Below are positions 59,640 to 64,000 of a DNA stretch of 64,000 nt, piece by piece. The notes under the pieces were generated by a model. The model saw only the letters and a list, made by a program, of their open reading frames with translations, was not told the origin of the DNA and made no database searches. Both the position numbers and the translations under genes were made by a program. Position 1 is the first letter of the stretch. Every line of letters begins with the position of its first letter. This DNA comes from Thereva unica (taxonomy: Eukaryota; Arthropoda; Insecta; Diptera; Therevidae), in contig OX465282.1 in the NCBI GenBank assembly GCA_949987705.1, positions 2,468,501 to 2,532,500 on the forward strand. Reading direction: 5' to 3'.

Positions 59640-60115
59640 TTGCATTTAAATTGCGGCTGTTCAACTCCAACGTGAAGGCAGTACTTTTGTACGGTTGCGA
59701 AACATGGAAAGTCACCCAATTCATCACAGGGCGCCTACAAGTCTTCATCAACAGATGCCTTCGTCGTATCCTAAAAATTCGCTGGCAAGATAGAATCTCA
59801 AACGAAGAACTATGGCGCCGTGCCGGCCAAGAAAGGATAGACGACCAAATCAGGCGAAGGAAATGGAATTGGGTAGGCCACACCTTGCGACGCGAAAACG
59901 AAAATCTAGCCAAACAGGCCCTTGACTGGAATCCGCAAGGATCCCGTCGAGTAGGACGACCTAGAACAACGTGGAGGAGAACCCTACTAGCAGAAGCCGC
60001 AACAACTGGGAGATCCTGGTCGGAGCTGAAAGCTGTCGCGCAAAACAGAGTCCGCTGGAGGGCAACTGTTTCCGCCCTATGTCCCATGAGGGATTAAAGG
60101 AGCGCAATGATGATG
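59640..60115 (+). mobile_element. RTE-clade LINE C-terminus with (ATG)n tail
   Basis: An open frame of 148 codons (59651-60097): NVKAVLLYGCETWKVTQFIT, LQVFINRCLRRILKIRWQDR, IRRRKWNWVGHTLRRENENL, ALDWNPQGSRRVGRPRTTWR, then VAQNRVRWRATVSALCPMRD before the stop. This is the standard RTE C-terminus (LLYGxETW...WxGHTLR...GRPxxTWRR). The 3' UTR is only about 15 bp and ends in an ATGATGATG tail. No stop interrupts it, so it is one of the youngest insertions in the window; no endonuclease or RT is attached. Confidence 0.9.
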
Positions 60116-60119
60116 ATGC

Positions 60120-60916
60120 ATTTAATATTTCATATATTTTCAAAAGTTTCCTAAAATCGCTTCTTAGTATAAATTTACCCATACACCAGAAACGTTTCTT
60201 CGTAATTCATATAAGTCTTTTGAGAATTGCTGCCAATGCATTGTTTCAACTAAAGGTCACAAATTTTAAATTGGAATAGAGAATAATGTCACACGTCTTA
60301 TAGGTAACATATATTTCTACTTAACAATATTCACTTTCCAAGAATTAGAATTATTCAGTCCAATAAGGTGAGAGACCATGTTGTCATCACAAAAACTCAT
60401 TCTGTCGACCTGTTTCTTTATTAACACTCCAGGTGATTTCCAAGAACTTCAAGACTCTTCAATCAAGTCTTTCTACTCCATTAAGTAAATAAATTTCGAT
60501 ACATCGTCTTGTTTCACCAACAAGAGTCTCCTTGACTTTCACACATTTCTCTCAGCTTAAGAAAGTAGTCCGATCGATTGTAACAAGTCTTCTTGTTTTA
60601 TTTTCATACCTTTACGAGGGTTCCTCAAAAGAATAGCCCGAAATATATAAAAACCCATTAAAACACCCTTTTTCAGCATAAAAGTAGACAGCGGTCTAAA
60701 ATAAGCTGTGTATTTAAAACCATGAAATTCTCCTTCCTTTTTTTTCAAATTCTTTTCTGGGCACCTCGTAAAATCATATCGAATCACCTTCATTGATTTC
60801 ACGTCATTCTCTCTGACGTTCTGATCCTTTAAAAGTCCATCTAAAATCGCACCTCCGTCATCACAATGTTCTAATATTATCTAATAATGCGTCTATGTCT
60901 ATATTCTTTTTTTCAG
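60120..60916. other. End of intron 2, no gene seen
   Basis: AT-rich, with no recognisable element. The last bases form the polypyrimidine tract and acceptor of exon 3. Confidence 0.5.
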
Positions 60917-61042
60917 CTTCACATCGCATCAGCGAATGGCTATACTCGTGTAGTAGAGTTCCTGCTGGAACATCACATCTCTGTGGATGCTGTGGATAAG
61001 GATCTCTGGTCACCTATACATGCTGCCGCCTGTTGGGGTCAC
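60917..61042 (+). CDS. MYPT-75D: PP1 regulatory subunit 16 (MYPT-75D-like), coding exon 3
   Basis: 126 bp, residues 233-274: LHIASANGYTRVVEFLLEHH, then DAVDKDLWSPIHAAACWGH. Exon 2 ends ...HQGATP, so the junction rebuilds a canonical ankyrin repeat (GATPLHIASANG), and a second repeat starts at WSPIHAAACWGH. Acceptor CTTTTTTTCAG, donor GTAAGT at 61043, phase 0 on both sides. The PPP1R16 family has further ankyrin sequence, a long C-terminal region and a CAAX-type prenylation box; none of these is seen in the remaining 2.9 kb. The gene is therefore cut by the window edge. Confidence 0.93.
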
Positions 61043-61659
61043 GTAAGTAAAAAACAAAAAAAAACAAGGAGAACGACCCTTCCACCCTCACTACCTTTTA
61101 GTGTTTCCTTTTGTACGTAGGTACGAGCATAGACGTTTACAGGTATTTAAGGAACTCAACCAAACAAAAAAGGGAGCATACAGGGTGGCATGGTTGCTAT
61201 CTATTTGGGATGTTATCGTCAAATTACCCGAAAGTCAAGAATGCTTTCATTCATTCACATGATAAAAATCGCCTCTGATTTGTTATATTATGTGATGAAT
61301 GGTATCCTTTCATCTTGTCAATTTCAATTAAAGATAAAAAAAAGGGAGCAGTCGCTGAAATGAATGGAAATGTGATTCGGGGCTTGTTTATTGGATTAGA
61401 TATGATGTACAGCACAAGGTAATGGTGAAGCGGCGTCTAGAAAGAAAATAAAGCGTCTCATCCCTCATTCAAATCTCTTGCTGATGTTGATGATATTAAC
61501 GCTCGACGATGGTCGAGAATGAGACATCTTTGGAAGCTGAAGGGACATTAACAGTAAGAAGTAAAGTCCTCCTCGATAGGGGATTGACAATGGGTTAAGA
61601 GGAGTGTAGAGGAGCCTGGAGGAGAAAGCGTTAAGCCTTACGATTGAACTCCAGGATGC

Positions 61660-61840
61660 TCTGCGAATTCGAAAATACTGACTGAGGAAGAGAGTTCCAC
61701 AATCGATTCATTATGAACGACTGACTGTCCGCAAAAAGCAGCCGTAGGCCGTGAGAATGAGCCAAAAGGTCTCTTTTTTATGCCAATTTCCTTAATCCTG
61801 ATTCGCCCTGTGGTGCCCTACTTTCAGCTACTTCAATGAC
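61660..61840 (-). mobile_element. CR1/jockey-like LINE C-terminal fragment
   Basis: In the reverse direction, AAAGAGACCTTTTGGCTCATTC, ACGGCCTACGGCTGC and ATCGATTGTGGAACTCTCTT run parallel to the 3245-3478 copy (LSAHFHSLQPLF...TTQLWNNLPQSVF), with many changes. Frame broken. Confidence 0.55.
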
Positions 61841-61859
61841 CTCTCGTTTATGCTTAAAG

Positions 61860-62060
61860 CAAGAGTTTTACCACTCTAGTCCATTTTGTATATCGATCCT
61901 CACATAGCCCATACTAATATAAAATCCCACCGCTGCCACCAAATTTTATGTGGCAAAATTTTGTTACTTACCACGAAAGGTACTGGGAGTGCCGCCTTTT
62001 TGGGGATCTTCTCTCTTTTCTCGTCTTTTTATATTATCTTAGTCCACCTTCCTACACATT
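61860..62060 (-). repeat. tRNA-Leu-complementary module, copy H
   Basis: Minus strand: ATATAAAAAGACGAG, CCAAAAAGGCGGCACTCCCA, GGTAAGTAACAAAATTTTGC, CACATAAAATTTGG, then the tRNA-Leu complement (61941-61922, one mismatch) and TTATATTAGTATGGGCTATG. Upstream it shares GATTGACGCGACCTCGTAAT with copy F. Confidence 0.8.
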
Positions 62061-62064
62061 ATAT

Positions 62065-62985
62065 TACGAGGTCGCGTCAATCGGCGTTAGGGACCCAGAA
62101 GCTGATCCTCTTGATTTTGGGAAGAACCTTTTACTAAATTACTTTGTGTTACAGGCCTCCGAAGTCTGCAGCTGGTAACCTCAGTCAGGATGGAGTGACA
62201 AATTCAGGAGGATGCTGATGTCGACCAACGTTTACCGGTAGCTCCCCGTTTTCTACTTCTGGGAGAATCCTCTGATCGTTGCCGTTTAGGCAGCTGGCTA
62301 GATAGACCGAGCATGGGACTGTTCCTCCCAGAAAATAAAGGAACGGAGACTGCCAATTTTCTGGTGAGTTCAGAAACTTTGGGAAGAACAGCGGATGTCG
62401 GTATCTTCCCGGGTTCCTGGCTGCCGACCTTTCTTCGATCTCTCTGCGAAAGCGAGATTTACACTCCGGCCCTCCTCGGCCTTGGTCCTCCTTGACCTTG
62501 GCGCTCCTTCTCTTGCTATACCAACAACCTTGGCAAGTAGTTCTTTAAGTATTTCTGCAATATCATAACCGCTAGTTTCCTGAAGCTTCTATGCAGGACT
62601 AGGTATTTCTGAGGAAATCCCCTTCAGCTGTGAGCTAATTCGGATAGTGCCAGCCTCAGAAGTTTCCTCTTGATAAATTTTTTGGTTCCTGTTTGGGTCT
62701 CTAGAAGTCCCTACGAGTATGGCAGAAAAGGCAAGGTCCATCATGACAGAGCTTCCATAACAGGATATGGAATTATACAACTGGGTGTGTCCGGTACCCA
62801 GAGGAGCCACTTCATCACTTGAAGGTCGTAGAGGGATATTGGGAGTGAGCGATGAGAGCCGTCGTATCCGAGGATCTGCTATCTGATTACACATCACTCC
62901 GCATCTTACTCCCGACGTGGTAAATTCCTGTAGGACCAAATTTAAACTGATTTGCGCTTGCTAAAGTGACCTTGGGGAGCTGGAC
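62065..62985. other. Decayed stretch, probably LINE sequence
   Basis: A minus frame at 62589-62939 (116 codons) and a plus frame at 62313-62495 have no recognised motif. The RNase H core of the LINE that becomes legible at 63000 should lie here on the plus strand but cannot be read with confidence. Confidence 0.3.
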
Positions 62986-62989
62986 ATTC

Positions 62990-63330
62990 TCTATCTTGTT
63001 ATCCTTGTTTTGGTGCCGAGCCATCACGGCTTTAAAGGCAATGAAAAGGCGGATGCCCTGGATAAACCGGTCTCTGATATTGCATTTATTGGTGCGGAAC
63101 CGACTAGGGCAGTGTAGAGGGCCCTTGCCAATCGAATTTGGATGAAAGATACCAAACTCTGGAGGTCTGCGCCTAGGCTGGCCAACTTTAAGCTGTTTCT
63201 TCCTGTGACATCTCTCAACGCGGCTAACGATGCTTGGAGGCTTGGTTACGGGACACTGCTCCCTAAATTAAAAATTAAGGGTATATGGAGGACGGAATGC
63301 CCCACATGCTGGTTTTGCCTTCAGGAAGAT
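62990..63330 (+). mobile_element. RNase-H LINE C-terminal part
   Basis: Plus strand: VPSHHGFKGNEKADALD (end of RNase H, with the last acidic residue), SDIAFIGAEPTRAV, then an open frame WMKDTKLWRSAPRLANFKLF, LPVTSLNAANDAWRLGYGTL, ECPTCWFCLQEDEFAP. The Cys cluster is fused directly to the tRNA-Leu module, losing its terminal His/Cys. The frame is otherwise intact for 90 codons. Confidence 0.75.
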
Positions 63331-63650
63331 GAGTTTGCCCCAAAAGGAGGCATTTCAAGCACCCCTTGTGGTAAGTTAGAAAATATTACGAAATTTGGTG
63401 GCAGCGGTGGGATTCTATTTTAGCATGGGATGTGTTTAGGGCGGTGTAATGAGCGTGAGTTATTACACGTGTTCTCTGTGAGTGCTATAACTCGAACAAT
63501 CAAGTCTAAGCAACAAGCCCCTAGGCGGACTGTTGAACCTGTTCCAACGGTTTGTCCTATAAATATGTAGTACAATAGACCAAACGAGTGGCAGTGGTAC
63601 TTTTGGATCCAGTACCTCACCAAAAGGATGAAAGAAATAAAATAAGAAGT
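63331..63650 (+). repeat. tRNA-Leu-complementary module, copy I
   Basis: GGCATTTCAAGCACCCCTTG, GGTAAGTTAGAAAATATTAC, tRNA-Leu complement at 63396-63415 (20 of 20), CTATTTTAGCATGGGATGTG. Leader with TATTACACGTGTTCTCTGTG, TCAAGTCTAAGCAACAAGCC, TAGTACAATAGACCAAACGA and CCAGTACCTCACCAAAAGG, ending ATGAAAGAAATAAAATAAG. The best match of all nine copies. Confidence 0.85.
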
Positions 63651-64000
63651 GCGCTTTGACAGAGCTGCATACCAAGGTAAGACTCTTAGTCACGCCAGGT
63701 TATACATTTTTCCCGGAAGGCTCGCGACCAACCTCTCTAACCACTAACTAGGTATTCAGTCATCGGAACAGTACCTTTAGATCATAGTCTTAGAAAGGCG
63801 GATTCGGAGTTGGAGGGAGATAGGAAGCAGGGACGATGTTGAGAGGACAGAAGATGAACATATCTACCTTTTTCAGAACTCTGCCAACGAGACCTTATTG
63901 AGCTTGGGTATTGTCTGTCGCCTCACTACTTGGTTGAAACACTGTTATTAGTACCATCAGCATCGGCAGAGAGAGCTCCTTTACAAGATAACTTTTAAAT
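63651..64000. other. Window end, no gene recognised
   Basis: No motif or exon of the phosphatase-subunit gene was seen before the edge. Confidence 0.4.

Overview
The window looks like AT-rich, repeat-laden euchromatin from an insect, probably a dipteran. It has long GT..AG introns, one clearly conserved gene, and many decayed LINE, RTE, Ty3/gypsy, hAT, SINE and small inverted-repeat elements. Nothing looks bacterial. There are no operons, Shine-Dalgarno sites, rRNA genes or CRISPR arrays, and no intact free-standing tRNA.

The one confidently recognised host gene is the 5' part of a PPP1R16 / MYPT-75D-type protein phosphatase 1 regulatory subunit on the + strand. Three coding exons (39893-39972, 45078-45693, 60917-61042) join in frame across introns of 5105 and 15223 bp. 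Together they encode residues 1-274: an N-terminal basic region, an RVxF-like PP1 docking motif and about five ankyrin repeats. The rest of the gene lies beyond position 64000, or after a third intron that opens at 61043.

Layout. 1-2.1 kb: scrambled Ty3/gypsy remains (integrase and a Gag-like piece on -, an RT piece on +). 3-5.4 kb: LINE 3' end, RTE endonuclease fragment and a 105-bp foldback. 7-7.2 kb: a LINE C-terminus. 8.9-10.1 kb: a LINE with RNase H and a (TAACC)n tail. 11.34 kb: a possible 42-nt micro-exon. 13.2-14.5 kb: LINE pieces and a tRNA-derived SINE. 16.1-19 kb: an inverted-repeat element and two LINEs. 19.2 kb: an unidentified clean coding stretch. 21-31 kb: several inverted-repeat elements, some nested. 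29-39 kb: copies of an unusual repeat module, mostly joined to the 3' end of an RNase-H LINE and carrying a complement of the 3' end of tRNA-Leu. 39.9-61 kb: the phosphatase-subunit gene, whose introns hold a hAT element with an exact 8-bp target duplication, a 128-bp tandem repeat and a CR1/jockey-like LINE split by a 755-bp insertion. 61-64 kb: more LINE 3' ends and tRNA-Leu modules.

The most unusual observation is the tRNA-Leu-complementary module (nine copies on both strands). All five fuller + strand copies from 34.9 kb onwards sit directly after LINE coding sequence. This suggests a LINE whose 3' UTR has captured, or co-mobilises, an LTR-element leader with its primer-binding site. All work was by eye; family names below clade level are tentative.
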